A stretch of DNA of 64,000 nt from Kitasatospora cinereorecta (GTDB taxonomy: Bacteria > Actinomycetota > Actinomycetes > Streptomycetales > Streptomycetaceae), in the NCBI RefSeq assembly GCF_024172095.1, contig NZ_JAMZDX010000009.1:248001-312000 (forward strand), given 5' to 3'. This document shows positions 51,046 through 60,523 of the stretch, one piece after another; the stretch's first letter is position 1, and every line of letters starts with the position of its first letter. The position numbers were made by a program, and so were the translations under genes. The notes below the pieces were generated by a model. It had not been told where the DNA came from. It saw only the letters and a program-made list of their open reading frames with translations, and ran no database searches.

Positions 51046-51616
51046 CCGGCCAGAGCAGAGCGCCGAGGCCGGGCACCAGGTCCACCGGCAGACAGTAGGC
51101 CATCACGACCCGCGCGGCGGCGTCGATCAGCATCGCCACGCCCCAGATCGCGGTCGAGACCCGCCAGATCCGCCGGAAGGCCGGCTCGCGTTCCCACAAC
51201 ACGTCCCAGGAGGTGCCGTCGGAGCGGAACCGACCCTCCAGCAGGGGGCGGCCGCCGTGGAAGAGCAGCGGGCGCCTGGCCCTGATCGAGATCAGGAACC
51301 AGAGCCCGGCCACGCCGGTCAGCCAACCGTCCTTGGCCAGCAGGAACCGGGGGCTGCCGCTGACCAGCGCGGCTGCAACGCCCAGCAGCATGGTCCCGGC
51401 GACGAATCCCGCCATGCCCTCCAGGCTGCGCGTGCGCAGCCACTGCACCACCGTGGTGAGTGCCGGCAGGAAGGCGCCGGCCAGCAGCGCGACGAAGACG
51501 CTGACGCCGGCGGCGCGCAGGCCGTAGTACAACGCGATCGGGACCGCGACGTCCCACACGACACCGAGCAGCAGACGTCGCCCGCTCGGCCGCGGCTGTG
51601 CCTCGGGGGTCGTCAC
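50945..51616 (-). CDS. VC0807-type membrane protein
   Basis: This 223-residue protein starts at GTG behind GGAGGTG (VTTPEAQPRPSGRRLLLGVV). Five to six membrane segments are visible: GVVWDVAVPIALYYGLRAAG, VFVALLAGAFLPALTTVVQW, MAGFVAGTMLLGVAAALVSG, AKDGWLTGVAGLWFLISI and LGALLWPVTLLLLQVVNGVY. A loop with RRPLLFHGGRPLLEGRFRSD and WEREPAFRRIWRVST is the mark of the VC0807 family, integral membrane proteins of unknown role. The start region borders a TetR relic on the same strand, perhaps a former regulator of this gene. Confidence 0.8.
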   Translation of the reverse strand: MTTPEAQPRPSGRRLLLGVVWDVAVPIALYYGLRAAGVSVFVALLAGAFLPALTTVVQWLRTRSLEGMAGFVAGTMLLGVAAALVSGSPRFLLAKDGWLTGVAGLWFLISIRARRPLLFHGGRPLLEGRFRSDGTSWDVLWEREPAFRRIWRVSTAIWGVAMLIDAAARVVMAYCLPVDLVPGLGALLWPVTLLLLQVVNGVYYEVAGLWRLTSGAAARPADG

Positions 51617-51635
51617 CGCCGGCACCTCCGGGTGG

Positions 51636-51940
51636 TCATGACATCCTCCGGGTCGCGAGAAGGGCCAGGGTGGTGATCTCACGGACGCGGTCGCCTACGC
51701 TCGGACAGGGCGGCTGTGTCATACGTACGATCGCGGACTCCAGGGTGAGTGATACGAGGGTGATGTCGAACGCCCGGAACTGCCCGATCTGTTGGCCGGC
51801 CCGCCGAATTGGTTCCTCGATCCAGGTGGTGAGCCGCCCTCGTCCGTCCGTAGTCGCTCTCGGCCGGCACCTGGACGGCGGCCGCGATGATCGGCCGCGG
51901 CGTGCGATCGATCCCGTCGATCGCTGCATGCCGCGACCGC
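51636..51940 (-). pseudogene. C-terminal relic of a TetR-family regulator
   Basis: The frame ends TTWIEEPIRRAGQQIGQFRA, FDITLVSLTLESAIVRMTQP, PSVGDRVREITTLALLATRR, which reads like the last helices of a TetR ligand domain. Upstream the match jumps to another frame (AAIDGIDRTPRPIIAAAVQV followed by PAESDYG) and no helix-turn-helix is found. So the gene has lost its DNA-binding part and has a frameshift near 51850. Confidence 0.5.
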
Positions 51941-52196
51941 CCCTGCTACCTGCACAGGTAGCTACTTCCTTGCTGAACAGCGGTCAAACCTTAGGCCGCG
52001 TCCGGCGGCTCGCGGATGCCCGGACGATGCAATCCGGCTGATCGAGGCGGCTCTGGCGAGGAGGGTGCGGGTGACTCCTCCACTGCCCTCACCGGATCGG
52101 TGCGGGCCGACTCCGCTGCGGCGGCCTGCGCGTCGTACACCGGGTCGCCCCGCGGATGCACGGGGGTGGACGGCCCGCAGGCCGCTACCGGGCAGC

Positions 52197-52826
52197 TCAG
52201 AACGGGCGACCGTCGTGCCACGGGCCGTAGGCCAGGGCAGTGGGCCTCCGGGGCCTGGGCCGTTGGAGGACCGCCAGGGCGTCGTCGATGCGGCCGAGGT
52301 CGATGAGGTAGCCGGCCAGGGCGCGACTGTCGGTGTGGCCGTGCTGCCGGAGGACGGTGACGGCCTCCTCGGCGCGCCCGGCGTCGGCGAGCAGCCGGGC
52401 GATGGCGGAGGCCGCGTAGGAGTCGGCACCTCCGGGATGGTTCCGGGCGTGGACGATCGCTTCCTCGATCCGGCCCCAGCCCTCCAACAGCTCGGCGGTG
52501 GCTACGACGGCCCTCCACCAGCCGGTCGCCAGGTACGGGGCGAGAACCCCCAATGCGTCGGCCTGCCGGCCCTGCGCACCCGCCAACCGCGCCCATGCGA
52601 GCGCGCAGAACCATTCCCCGCGCCGCGCCTGCACCTCCACGACGTCTACATGGCCTCGTTCGAGCAGCCGCGAGGCGAGCTCCGGCGGGATGCATCCGGA
52701 CCGCGTCCGGGCCCGGTAGTCAAGATCGGAAGCGTCCACGGCCACGGACCGTAGCGCTTGCCCCTGACAGCCTCGAAGACAGCACTGCTGGGTGGATCGT
52801 ACGGTAACCGGCTGCTGGCACGTCAT
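52197..52826 (-). CDS. TPR-like repeat protein
   Basis: The core reads PPELASRLLERGHVDVVEVQ, RRGEWFCALAWARLAGAQGR, DALGVLAPYLATGWWRAVVA, ELLEGWGRIEEAIVHARNHP, then ARLLADAGRAEEAVTVLRQH and AGYLIDLGRIDDALAVLQRP. Repeats with GR-x-(E/D)EA and helix pairs are tetratricopeptide-like, a frequent soluble actinomycete protein that probably binds partner proteins. Start is uncertain: ATG 52826 has GAGG upstream, GTG 52745 and 52739 lie closer to the first repeat. The C-terminal end (RRPTALAYGPWHDGRPF) is abrupt. Bases 51941-52196 hold no supportable gene. Confidence 0.65.
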   Translation of the reverse strand: MTCQQPVTVRSTQQCCLRGCQGQALRSVAVDASDLDYRARTRSGCIPPELASRLLERGHVDVVEVQARRGEWFCALAWARLAGAQGRQADALGVLAPYLATGWWRAVVATAELLEGWGRIEEAIVHARNHPGGADSYAASAIARLLADAGRAEEAVTVLRQHGHTDSRALAGYLIDLGRIDDALAVLQRPRPRRPTALAYGPWHDGRPF

Positions 52827-52983
52827 CACTACCTCGGTCACCGCCCGGTTTTCCGGCCGCGGTCCCAGCCCGGCCGCCTGGAGTACGGCCGGGCCGGGGC
52901 CGCGGCCCCGGCGGCACAGCCGACCGCGCCGGCGCCGTCGGTACCGCTGCCGGGACACTGGAGCGGACGCTCCCCGAGGGGGA

Positions 52984-55900
52984 TCACAAGGCCGTCATCT
53001 CCTCGAGGTCGGCGAGGAGCTCGGAGACGGCGACGGGGTCGAGGTCGCCGAAGCGCAGCGGGTACTCACGGCTCGACCAGTGGTCGCCGGGGGCGGTGTC
53101 CAGCCAGACGGTCTCGAAGGTCTGGTCGGGGAACTCGCTGACCACGCCCACCCAGATGCCCTCGTCGAGCTGGATCACCAGGTGGCAGCCGTCGGCTATT
53201 CGCTTGGAGAACCAGCGCTCGATACCCGCGTCCTGAGGTGCGCCGCGCTCCCAGCCCTTCTTGGTCATGCCGAGCAGTCGGCCCACCGGGACGGTGACGC
53301 CCTCGTAGCGCGGCAGCCGGTTGGCGGCGGCGTCCCGCGCCGTCAGTCGGTGCACCGGGCGGCCGAGCTGCGGGAAGGGCTGCAGGATCTCGTAGTCCGC
53401 GAACAGCTCCGACCAGGCCGACAGTTCGGCGCCGAGGTGCAGCGGGTGGGCCAGGCGCACGCTCGCACCCTCGGGGAGGGCGTACTCCTGGTCGGAGGCG
53501 TCGGCGAAGGTGCGGTCCTCGGCGACCCGGAAAGCGGTGGTCGGTGCGCCGGCCGCATCCGCCAGCCAGACCAGACGGCGCGCCAGGTGCCAGACCAGCG
53601 GGTGGCGCAGGAACAGCTCGTCGAACTCCGCCGCTGACCAGGACCGGCCGGAGACCATCGCCGTCTCCAGTCGGCGGATCTGGTCGGTGGCCACCGCGCG
53701 GACGTCCTTCTTCAGCGCGGCGAACCGCTTGCGCTCCGCCGGGGCCAGCTCCTGGTCGTCGCGGACACCCGGCGCCGGCAGGTCCTTGCGCCGTTTGCCA
53801 TCGGCGTCCAGCACGTACGGTCGCAGCTGCTCGTCGAAGCCCACGGTGAACCGGCGCGGACCGTAGTCGACGACCGTGGTGCCGTCGGCGTCCAGGCCGA
53901 GATCGGGCACCAGCCGGTCGGACAGTTGGTCTCCGGTCAGCCCCAGCCCCTTCGCGACCTCGGCGATCTTCTCCTGGGCGCGCAGCTTCAGTGCCTTGAA
54001 CTTCACCCGCTGGGCGATTGTGTGCAGATGGAGCAGCGCGACGTCGGTGCCGATCTCGGCCAGGACGCCCAGCCCCTCCACCGCGCGGTGGTGGGCGCCC
54101 TCGCCCGGCCAGTCGCGGACGATGGGGGTGAGCCGGCGGACCGTCCCGTCGTCGCCCAGCACCCCGAGGGCGGGCAGCACCCAGCTCTCCTTGGCGGGCA
54201 TCGCGGCCTGCCGCCACTGCTCGAACAGCGCCCAGCCGAATGCCGCCAGTGAGTCGGCCCGGCACGCGTCGATGGCCACGGCGAGGCCCGGGTACGGGGC
54301 GCCCGGCTTCGACAGGGCCAGCATCATCAGCACATGCTCGGTAGCGCTGTCCGGCAGCGCCTCGCCGGAGGCGAGCAGCAGCTGCGGCAGGACGGCGGGT
54401 CGCAGCCAGGCGGGCAGCACCGGCATCCGGGCAGGCAGCGCGGTCTCCAACGGATCCGCGCCCAGCGCCTCGGCGACGATCCCGGCCGCCTCCGCGCCGT
54501 AGCGGTCGGCCGCGGCGGCCCGTACGGACTCGGCGCCCTCGGCTGCGGCGACCACCCGCAGCGCCTGCTCGGCCGCCCGGCGGCCCGGACCGTCCGGACC
54601 CACCGCGTCCGGCACCAGCAGCAGCGCGGCCGGTATGCCGTGTCGGGCGAACCACGAACGCGCGGTCGGCTGCACCGACTTGAGCCGGACCAGGCCGTCC
54701 GCCATCACCCGTGCCGCGGTGATGTCCAGCACCGGCAGCAAGAGCGGCGCCAGGTTCGCCGGCTGCGACCGGGCGGCGAAGACCGCCATCGGCACCGCCG
54801 CCGAGCCATACTTGGCGAGGACAGGGCGCAGGTGCTCCAGCCCGTTCCACAGGTCGTCCGGCTGCCAATTCTCCACGTACGGGGAGAGCACACCCATCGG
54901 TCCCTGAGCGAGCAGCCGACAGGCGTACCAGAGGCCCTGGCTCCCGTTGAGCGCCTGCTCGGCGGTGACCGCCCAGTCGGTGTCCGGCGGGTACTGGTAG
55001 CCGGTGAACTCTGTGCGGGCCCAGCGTTCCTGCTCGCCGTCGTCCCAGAGCAGCGCCGAGGCGCTGTCCGGCTGCAGGCCGCTCAGCACGCGCGGCATGC
55101 GAGAGGTGCGCCTGCGGGTCCACGGCGGCGACACCAGCAGCGGCGGCAGCGCATCCGCGGAGGCCTCGGCGATCCGCTCGGCGGCGGCGTCCAGGGCGCG
55201 GACCAACCCCGCCGTGGAGGAGTCGAGTTGCGGCAGGATCTCGGGCAGGTGGGTGCGGTGCAGCCGGACATGGCTGTCGAGCAGCTGCCGGGCGGCGGGC
55301 GCGTTCTTGCCGGAGTCGGCTGCGGCCGCGGCGAGCAGCCGGACGGCCCGGACCGGATACCGGGTCATGGCCTTCTGCAATGCGGGCCGGGAGTGCTTGT
55401 CGTCCAGGGCGGAGAGCAGGAAGCGGAAGGCGTCGTCGGTGGGGAACACCGTCGCCGCGTCGGTGATGGCCCGCGTGTGGTCGGAGCCGTAGCCCCGCCT
55501 GAGCGCCTCGCCCAACAGCCGGGCGCAGGCCGGCCCGAGCGCGTCGGCGAGGGTGGCGAACAAGTCCACCGTCCACGCGTTCCAGAGGATCTCGGGCGAG
55601 GGGCCGAGGCGGAGCAGCTGGGCGGGATCGTCCAGCGCCTGCATCAGCATCGTCCGCATCCACGGGCCGCCGTCGCCGTAGGGCTCGTCCGCCAGGCAGT
55701 CGTCCGCCCAGCCCGGCGTTCCCGGGGCGAGGAAGGCGGCGACGACCCGACGCTCGGGAGTGGTCCGGCACACCGCGAGCGCCTCCACCACCTCCCGGTA
55801 GGAAGCCTCGTCGGTGACGGCGAGCAGGGCGCGGACCCGGGCTGCCAGACCGCGCTCGTAGTGCCGGGTGCTGCTGTACTGGTACCCCTGGGGGACGTGT

Positions 55901-56604
55901 CGGCGCACCATCACATCGGTACGGTGGTAGCCGGTCTGCTGGTAGGTGGTCGCTACCTCGAACGTGTGCACCGTCGCCCGGGCGGCGAAGGCCGGCCCGT
56001 GCTGGGCGATCCACCGGTCGGCGATCGGCGACCGCTTCAGGAAGGTGTCCCCCATCCCGGCGAACAGCATGCTCGCCACCGCGGCCGCGCCGAGCGCGTC
56101 CGGCTCGCCGGCCAGGTAGGACTGCGCGGCGCGCACCAGCTCGGGGTCGGAGGCCGGCGCGGTGAGTACCTGGGCGATCCAGTGCTGCTCGTCGGCGAGT
56201 TCGGCCGGCCCGAGCTCCCGGACGGCGGGCGCGGCCGACGTGCCGGCGGGCACGGCGGTGCCGGAGCGACGGGGAAGGACCTTGGTACGCCACTCGGCGG
56301 GCAGTACGAAGGAGTGCTCGTCGGGCAGCCCGGCAGGCTCCTCGACCGGCGGCGCAGCCGTCTCTGCCGTCGGCTCGGGGGAAGCCTGCGCAATCTGCGG
56401 ACCGGTCTCGATGTAACCCTTGCGCTGCTTCTCCGCGACCAGCCTGGCGAGGTGCGCCCTGGCCGCCTCGTCCGAGGCCAGCTCCTTGAGCTGCTCGCGG
56501 CCGGGAGTGCCGATCCGCCCGTACCGGACCCGCACCAGGGCGCCCTCGGCCGCCGCCTCCCAGAACTTCGCCGAACCGTCCCCGACCAGCTCCCAGCGCC
56601 GCAC
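52984..56604 (-). CDS. Giant WGR/DUF4132 protein (MolR-like)
   Basis: This 1206-residue soluble protein starts at GTG behind GGAGGAGG. Residues 1-75 are a WGR domain (RRWELVGDGSAKFWEAAAEG, LVRVRYGRIGTPGREQLKEL), a module found in PARP-type and nucleic-acid related proteins. The middle (about 130-950) is a long helical array with repeated Ala/Leu helices. The C-terminal part (PAERKRFAALKKDVRAVATD, SGRSWSAAEFDELFLRHPLV, LFADYEILQPFPQLGRPVH, then LLGMTKKGWERGAPQDAG) is DUF4132. The architecture is that of E. coli MolR, whose regulatory role is poorly defined. It is monocistronic here. No catalytic motif was seen. Confidence 0.9.
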   Translation of the reverse strand: MRRWELVGDGSAKFWEAAAEGALVRVRYGRIGTPGREQLKELASDEAARAHLARLVAEKQRKGYIETGPQIAQASPEPTAETAAPPVEEPAGLPDEHSFVLPAEWRTKVLPRRSGTAVPAGTSAAPAVRELGPAELADEQHWIAQVLTAPASDPELVRAAQSYLAGEPDALGAAAVASMLFAGMGDTFLKRSPIADRWIAQHGPAFAARATVHTFEVATTYQQTGYHRTDVMVRRHVPQGYQYSSTRHYERGLAARVRALLAVTDEASYREVVEALAVCRTTPERRVVAAFLAPGTPGWADDCLADEPYGDGGPWMRTMLMQALDDPAQLLRLGPSPEILWNAWTVDLFATLADALGPACARLLGEALRRGYGSDHTRAITDAATVFPTDDAFRFLLSALDDKHSRPALQKAMTRYPVRAVRLLAAAAADSGKNAPAARQLLDSHVRLHRTHLPEILPQLDSSTAGLVRALDAAAERIAEASADALPPLLVSPPWTRRRTSRMPRVLSGLQPDSASALLWDDGEQERWARTEFTGYQYPPDTDWAVTAEQALNGSQGLWYACRLLAQGPMGVLSPYVENWQPDDLWNGLEHLRPVLAKYGSAAVPMAVFAARSQPANLAPLLLPVLDITAARVMADGLVRLKSVQPTARSWFARHGIPAALLLVPDAVGPDGPGRRAAEQALRVVAAAEGAESVRAAAADRYGAEAAGIVAEALGADPLETALPARMPVLPAWLRPAVLPQLLLASGEALPDSATEHVLMMLALSKPGAPYPGLAVAIDACRADSLAAFGWALFEQWRQAAMPAKESWVLPALGVLGDDGTVRRLTPIVRDWPGEGAHHRAVEGLGVLAEIGTDVALLHLHTIAQRVKFKALKLRAQEKIAEVAKGLGLTGDQLSDRLVPDLGLDADGTTVVDYGPRRFTVGFDEQLRPYVLDADGKRRKDLPAPGVRDDQELAPAERKRFAALKKDVRAVATDQIRRLETAMVSGRSWSAAEFDELFLRHPLVWHLARRLVWLADAAGAPTTAFRVAEDRTFADASDQEYALPEGASVRLAHPLHLGAELSAWSELFADYEILQPFPQLGRPVHRLTARDAAANRLPRYEGVTVPVGRLLGMTKKGWERGAPQDAGIERWFSKRIADGCHLVIQLDEGIWVGVVSEFPDQTFETVWLDTAPGDHWSSREYPLRFGDLDPVAVSELLADLEEMTAL

Positions 56605-57599
56605 CGTTCCTCCTCCACGCCGTGGGTGATCAACGCCGAAACCCTAGCGATCGCCTCGGACAGTCCGCTGACGCCCTGTCCGGGCGGCGTTCCTGGCCCC
56701 GCCCCGCCCCGTCGTCCCTGTCTGTCCGGCACCAGTTGTCCCGGGTCGGGCGGTGTCGTCACCGGCAGTACGGGCGTACCGCTGGAGGGCCACCCGCTGC
56801 TGCGTTCGTCCGGGCAAAGGGCGTGAGCAGATGTCGGGTTCGGTGGCAATGCCGGTCGCCCGCTGAGTTCTCGGCCGCCCCGGGGTTGCCGGCTTGGTCT
56901 GCTCGACGGCGGTGTTCGGGTGCGCCGACAACGGCTCGGGGCAGTCCGGGACATCGTCGCCGGCTTTTGGTGCCGGTGCCGGTGCCGGGCGGGGGCCTCC
57001 TGGCGTGGCAGCCCGATTCTGCGCCGTCCCTGTCCGGCCTGACGTGGTCAGGATGGTTGCGCCCTTGGCTGCTTGCTGCCAGGTCGGCTGCGCCGTGTGG
57101 CGGGCACTTCCTGTCGGCCGGGTGGGGCACGGCCTGGTCTGCGCTGACAAGGCACCAGGCCCGCCCTCGGCGGGGCGACCTCCGCCTGCGCGGCGGCGGC
57201 GGGCAGTGGGAGCAGCGCCGATGTCCCGCCCACGGCGCGGTGGACCTTCCCGGAGCCTGTGGGACGCCGATCCGCGATCGTGGAGTTCACCCTGGCGGAC
57301 GTCGTGACCGTCCCCAGCTGCGAATTCCGGCTCACAGTGTCCGAGTCGTCGGCCCGGTCCGATGGCTCAGCGAAGTGAGTCCGGAGAAGTCGGTGTCGCC
57401 GTCGGCCTGAGCAGCGGCCGGCCGGTCGGGTGCCGGAGGGTGATGGACAGGCCCGGTCGAGTCACGCCCGCGACCCGGGGCAGCCCACACGTGCGCGGCT
57501 GCCCAGCCCCACCTTCCCGGCACGGGCAGCCGCCCATCGGTGCGGCCCCACCTGACCCCTGACGGTGGTGGCGGCCAGGGTCCGTGGGCTGCTCTGTCG
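56605..57599. other. Nearly 1-kb stretch without a supportable gene
   Basis: Frames on both strands are Pro/Arg/Thr/Gly-rich and motif-free. At 57368-57402 lies a 35-base segment identical but for one base to part of the V8-like protease gene at 34457-34491, so the region includes old duplicated debris. Otherwise I see nothing in it. Confidence 0.5.
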
Positions 57600-58784
57600 T
57601 CAGCTGCCCCGGCCCGCTGCTCCGGCGCGCACACGCAGCATGTGGTCGATGTCGGAGAGGCGGCCCCAACCCTGGCTGCGGCTGTTCCTGATGCCGGAGC
57701 GGATGTCGTCGAGGACTGCTCGGCCGCGCTCGTCGTCGCGCAGGGCGAGCCCGGCGGCGGCCTCGATCCTGGCATCGAAGTACGGGTCCGCCAGGTGCGC
57801 GGCAAAGACGGCACTCAGCGCCGGGGTGTCGACGTCGGACATGGCGAGCCTGTGGAGCGCCTTCGCCCTGGTCACGGGTATGGGGTCCTCAGCCAGGCGC
57901 ATCAGGGCGGCGAGGGCTTCCTGATACCTGTCGGTGTTGAGGTGGAGGATCGTGGAGACACACGCCCGGACACGTGGATCCGAGTGCTCGGCGTGGACCA
58001 GGATCGCCGCGATCGCATCGTCGGAGCAGTAGGAGGTGAAGGAGGCGATGACGATCGCGAGGGAGCGGGGATCCTGCTCGCTTTCCAGCAGCGGGCGGAG
58101 GAACTCTTCCGCCTCACGCCTGAACGGGAGTTCGGCGTCGTCGTCCTGATCGATGTCGAGGCTGAACCCGATTGCCAGGAAGTTCATCGTGTCGAGCCCG
58201 AAGCGCCTGCGATCAGGGCAGTGCGCGTCCTGGGCGGCCTCGAGTGCCCAGTCGAAGGTCGCCCGGTCGGTCCGGCTTCCCAGATGGAAGACCGAGGCGA
58301 ACCAGTCGTCGTGGTCGGGGTCGGCGTGGACGAGGGCGCGGGCCATCAGTTCGTCCGGTGAGCGGTGGATGCCGAGTTCGGCCTCCAGGTCGGTGATGAT
58401 CGCCCGATGAGCGGGAGGCGGATCGATTCCGGGGCCGACTCCGGTGGCGATTGCGTCCTGCGCCGCACGAAGCGCTCGCCGATGCGGGCTGTCGCTGCTC
58501 AGCGGGTCGCGGCTGCGGGACAGCAGGGCTCGCAGGACCAGGTACATACCGCTCTCGGCTGCCCACGTCACGGGATCGACACCGCTGGCCCAGGGGCGGG
58601 TCACATCGACGTCCCACACGACCAACCAGTTGACGACCTCGTGGCGTCCGGCCCTCGAGGCGGCGGCGAGCACGGTCACGGCGTCGTCGCCGGCGAGCTC
58701 GTCTGCGGTGGCGTCACTCAGGAGTTCGAGCGCCGCGATGTCGTCTCCGCGCTCGACAGCGGCCAGCACCAGGGGGAGGTCCAT
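57600..58784 (-). CDS. Ankyrin/HEAT-like repeat protein
   Basis: This 394-residue cytosolic protein starts MDLPLVLAAVERGDDIAALE. The N-terminal 95 residues look like degenerate ankyrin repeats (DAVTVLAAASRAGRHEVVNW, DPVTWAAESGMYLVLRALLS). The C-terminal 170 residues resemble HEAT repeats (AILVHAEHSDPRVRACVSTI, ALAALMRLAEDPIPVTRAKA, HLADPYFDARIEAAAGLALR followed by DDERGRAVLD). Such proteins bind partners and often sit in toxin-immunity or stress loci. No operon partner is visible and the ribosome site is weak. The role is unknown. Confidence 0.75.
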   Translation of the reverse strand: MDLPLVLAAVERGDDIAALELLSDATADELAGDDAVTVLAAASRAGRHEVVNWLVVWDVDVTRPWASGVDPVTWAAESGMYLVLRALLSRSRDPLSSDSPHRRALRAAQDAIATGVGPGIDPPPAHRAIITDLEAELGIHRSPDELMARALVHADPDHDDWFASVFHLGSRTDRATFDWALEAAQDAHCPDRRRFGLDTMNFLAIGFSLDIDQDDDAELPFRREAEEFLRPLLESEQDPRSLAIVIASFTSYCSDDAIAAILVHAEHSDPRVRACVSTILHLNTDRYQEALAALMRLAEDPIPVTRAKALHRLAMSDVDTPALSAVFAAHLADPYFDARIEAAAGLALRDDERGRAVLDDIRSGIRNSRSQGWGRLSDIDHMLRVRAGAAGRGS

Positions 58785-59218
58785 CTGCTGATTCTGTCCA
58801 CGAGTGGGACAACGGGCGAGCGAATTTCCGGCGGGCCCTGGCAGTGGCTTCGGCTGTGGCGTTTTCGAACTGCTCTCGCGTATCGAGGACCTCGCCGAGG
58901 GGTCGATGGAGAGTGATCACGGCCTCGGCGTCGGCGGGGCGGGCGATGCGAGGCCGCTGCGGAACCTCGCCCTGCGGGTATGTGGTCAGGTCGGCTCCTC
59001 GCGCGTCCTCGATGGCCGGCGCGAACCGATCGGCCGCGTGCTGCCGGACGGGTCGGGCCGGGTTCCGGGCGGGCGGCCGGGGGCATCGCGGCGTTACGAC
59101 CAGCCAGTCGGCTGCTGCGGCCGTACTGATGAACACCCTGCCAGGGCTCGGTCCGCGCCGCCTTGCAGCATCGGCTATATTCCAGTCCCCCTGGTGATCT
59201 TCGTGGAGGGACTCATTC
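58785..59218. other. Intergenic stretch upstream of the thiol-redox pair
   Basis: A minus-strand frame (PIEDARGADLTTYPQGE-type sequence, REQFENATAEATARARRKFA) is open through here and into the ankyrin-type gene start, but has no supported start or motif. TATATT at about 59177 could be a -10 element for the thioredoxin-like gene. No gene is called. Confidence 0.35.
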
Positions 59219-59839
59219 ATGCCCAAGCGCGCCGCCGGATTGTCCGCGCGACTCGGTCTCGTGGCCACGGTGGTCTCCCTGGCTGCCACGGCATGCTCAA
59301 CCAGTGGCTCCGGTAAGCCCGTCGGGCCGGTGGCCGCCCCGCCACCGGTGACCACGGCGACACCGCTGGTGACCACCGCGGCACCGGAGGCGACCCCGAG
59401 CCCCGCGATACCCTCGCCCAGCCCCAGCGCAGCGAGGATCAACCTTCCGCCGGAGTTCGACCCGACTCGGGGCGCATGGCGGGACATCGACGAGGCCCTG
59501 AAGCAGGCGGCAGTCGATCACAAGCCGGTCCTCCTCGACTTCGGCGCCACCTGGTGCCCTGCCTGCAAGGAGCTCGAGCAGTCGTTCCAGGATCCCAAGG
59601 TCCGGGCGCTGCTCGGGTCGGTACACCGCGTGCGGGTCGACACCGGGCCCAGGTCGGCGTGGACCAACACGGACATCGCGGTGGCCTACCGGCTCCACCT
59701 GAACAAGACCGGTCTGCCGGGCCTGGTCCTCCTGTCTGCGCAGGGCGACCTCGTGGCGAACACCGATGACGGCCTGTTCGACAACGACCAGCCGAACAGC
59801 CCGAGCGTGATCATCGGTTTCCTGAAGCCCCACCTGTGA
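59219..59839 (+). CDS. Thioredoxin-fold lipoprotein
   Basis: This 206-residue protein starts at ATG behind GGAGGGA. The lipobox is LAATAC (Cys26), followed by a Pro/Thr/Ala-rich tether to about residue 75. The thioredoxin fold reads KPVLLDFGATWCPACKELEQ (redox pair Cys113 and Cys116), VRVDTGPRSAWTNTDIAVAY and NKTGLPGLVLLSAQGDL with the expected cis-Pro. The arrangement matches thioredoxin_7/DsbDgamma-like domains, which pass electrons to exported proteins. It is anchored outside the membrane. The next gene starts in its stop codon and encodes a DsbD-N-like lipoprotein, a probable redox partner. Confidence 0.85.
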   Translation: MPKRAAGLSARLGLVATVVSLAATACSTSGSGKPVGPVAAPPPVTTATPLVTTAAPEATPSPAIPSPSPSAARINLPPEFDPTRGAWRDIDEALKQAAVDHKPVLLDFGATWCPACKELEQSFQDPKVRALLGSVHRVRVDTGPRSAWTNTDIAVAYRLHLNKTGLPGLVLLSAQGDLVANTDDGLFDNDQPNSPSVIIGFLKPHL

Positions 59840-60420
59840 TGCCCGTCATGCCTGCTTCGAACGTCTCATCGGGCCGCACCGCCGCACGGCTGATGGCCGC
59901 GGCAGTACTGCTCCTCTGCGCGACAGCGCCCGTGACCGGGTGCTCCCGCGAACGCTCGCCGTCCGCTGGCCGCGCCGCTTCCGACCCCGCCACCTCTGAC
60001 CCCGCCACCTCCGACCAGGCCACCGCCGGCGCGGCCCAGAACGGCGTGCAGGTGACCGTGGTGGTCTCGGCCGACGCGGTCCGGGCCACGTTCCGGCCGG
60101 AGCGGCCCGGCTTCCACCTCTACAGCATCGGCCTGCCGGTCGACGGCATCGACGGGGTGGGCGTACCGACGGAGCTCGCGGTGAAGGGCGGGCTGCGCGC
60201 CACCGCGGCCCCGACGTCCGACCAGCCGGTCCGACAACTGAACATTCCCGGGGTGGCCGGAGCACTGCCCGTCTACCCCGACGGGCCGGTCACGCTCACG
60301 ATGCCGGTCGCCCGTACCGGGTCGCCCGACGCCCAGGTCGTCGTGTCGTACGGCGCGTGCAGCACCACAACCTGCCTGCTCCCGGTCTCGGGACTGGTCA
60401 TCCCGGTCCGACTGCGCTGA
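59839..60420 (+). CDS. Lipoprotein with DsbD N-terminal-like domain
   Basis: This protein of 193 residues starts at ATG 59839, sharing a base with the upstream TGA (GTG 59836 is also possible). The lipobox is PVTGC (Cys35), then a tandem ASDPATSDPATSDQAT linker. The domain reads VTVVVSADAVRATFRPERPG, HLYSIGLPVDGIDGVGVPTE, then VTLTMPVARTGSPDAQVVVS and YGACSTTTCLLPVSGLVIPV. The late CxxxxC in a GAC...CLLP context resembles the alpha domain of DsbD, which hands electrons to exported thiol proteins. Thioredoxin-like partner upstream and coupling support a two-lipoprotein relay. A membrane electron source (CcdA/DsbD-beta) is not in this window. Confidence 0.75.
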   Translation: MPVMPASNVSSGRTAARLMAAAVLLLCATAPVTGCSRERSPSAGRAASDPATSDPATSDQATAGAAQNGVQVTVVVSADAVRATFRPERPGFHLYSIGLPVDGIDGVGVPTELAVKGGLRATAAPTSDQPVRQLNIPGVAGALPVYPDGPVTLTMPVARTGSPDAQVVVSYGACSTTTCLLPVSGLVIPVRLR

Positions 60421-60523
60421 TCGCCGACCAGGCCCGCCGGGATCGAATGCAGCGGAATCCGGCGGGTTCTATGGGTTTCCGGGCGGGCTGACAGGTGTCA
60501 CCTCCGGCGTCTACCGTGGACGG

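Noticed and set aside
58714..59487. A 257-codon minus-strand frame overlapping the ankyrin-type gene start and the thioredoxin-like gene
   Set aside because: Overlaps two better genes and lacks a supported start; the middle part alone (REQFENATAEATARARRKFA) is too short to call.
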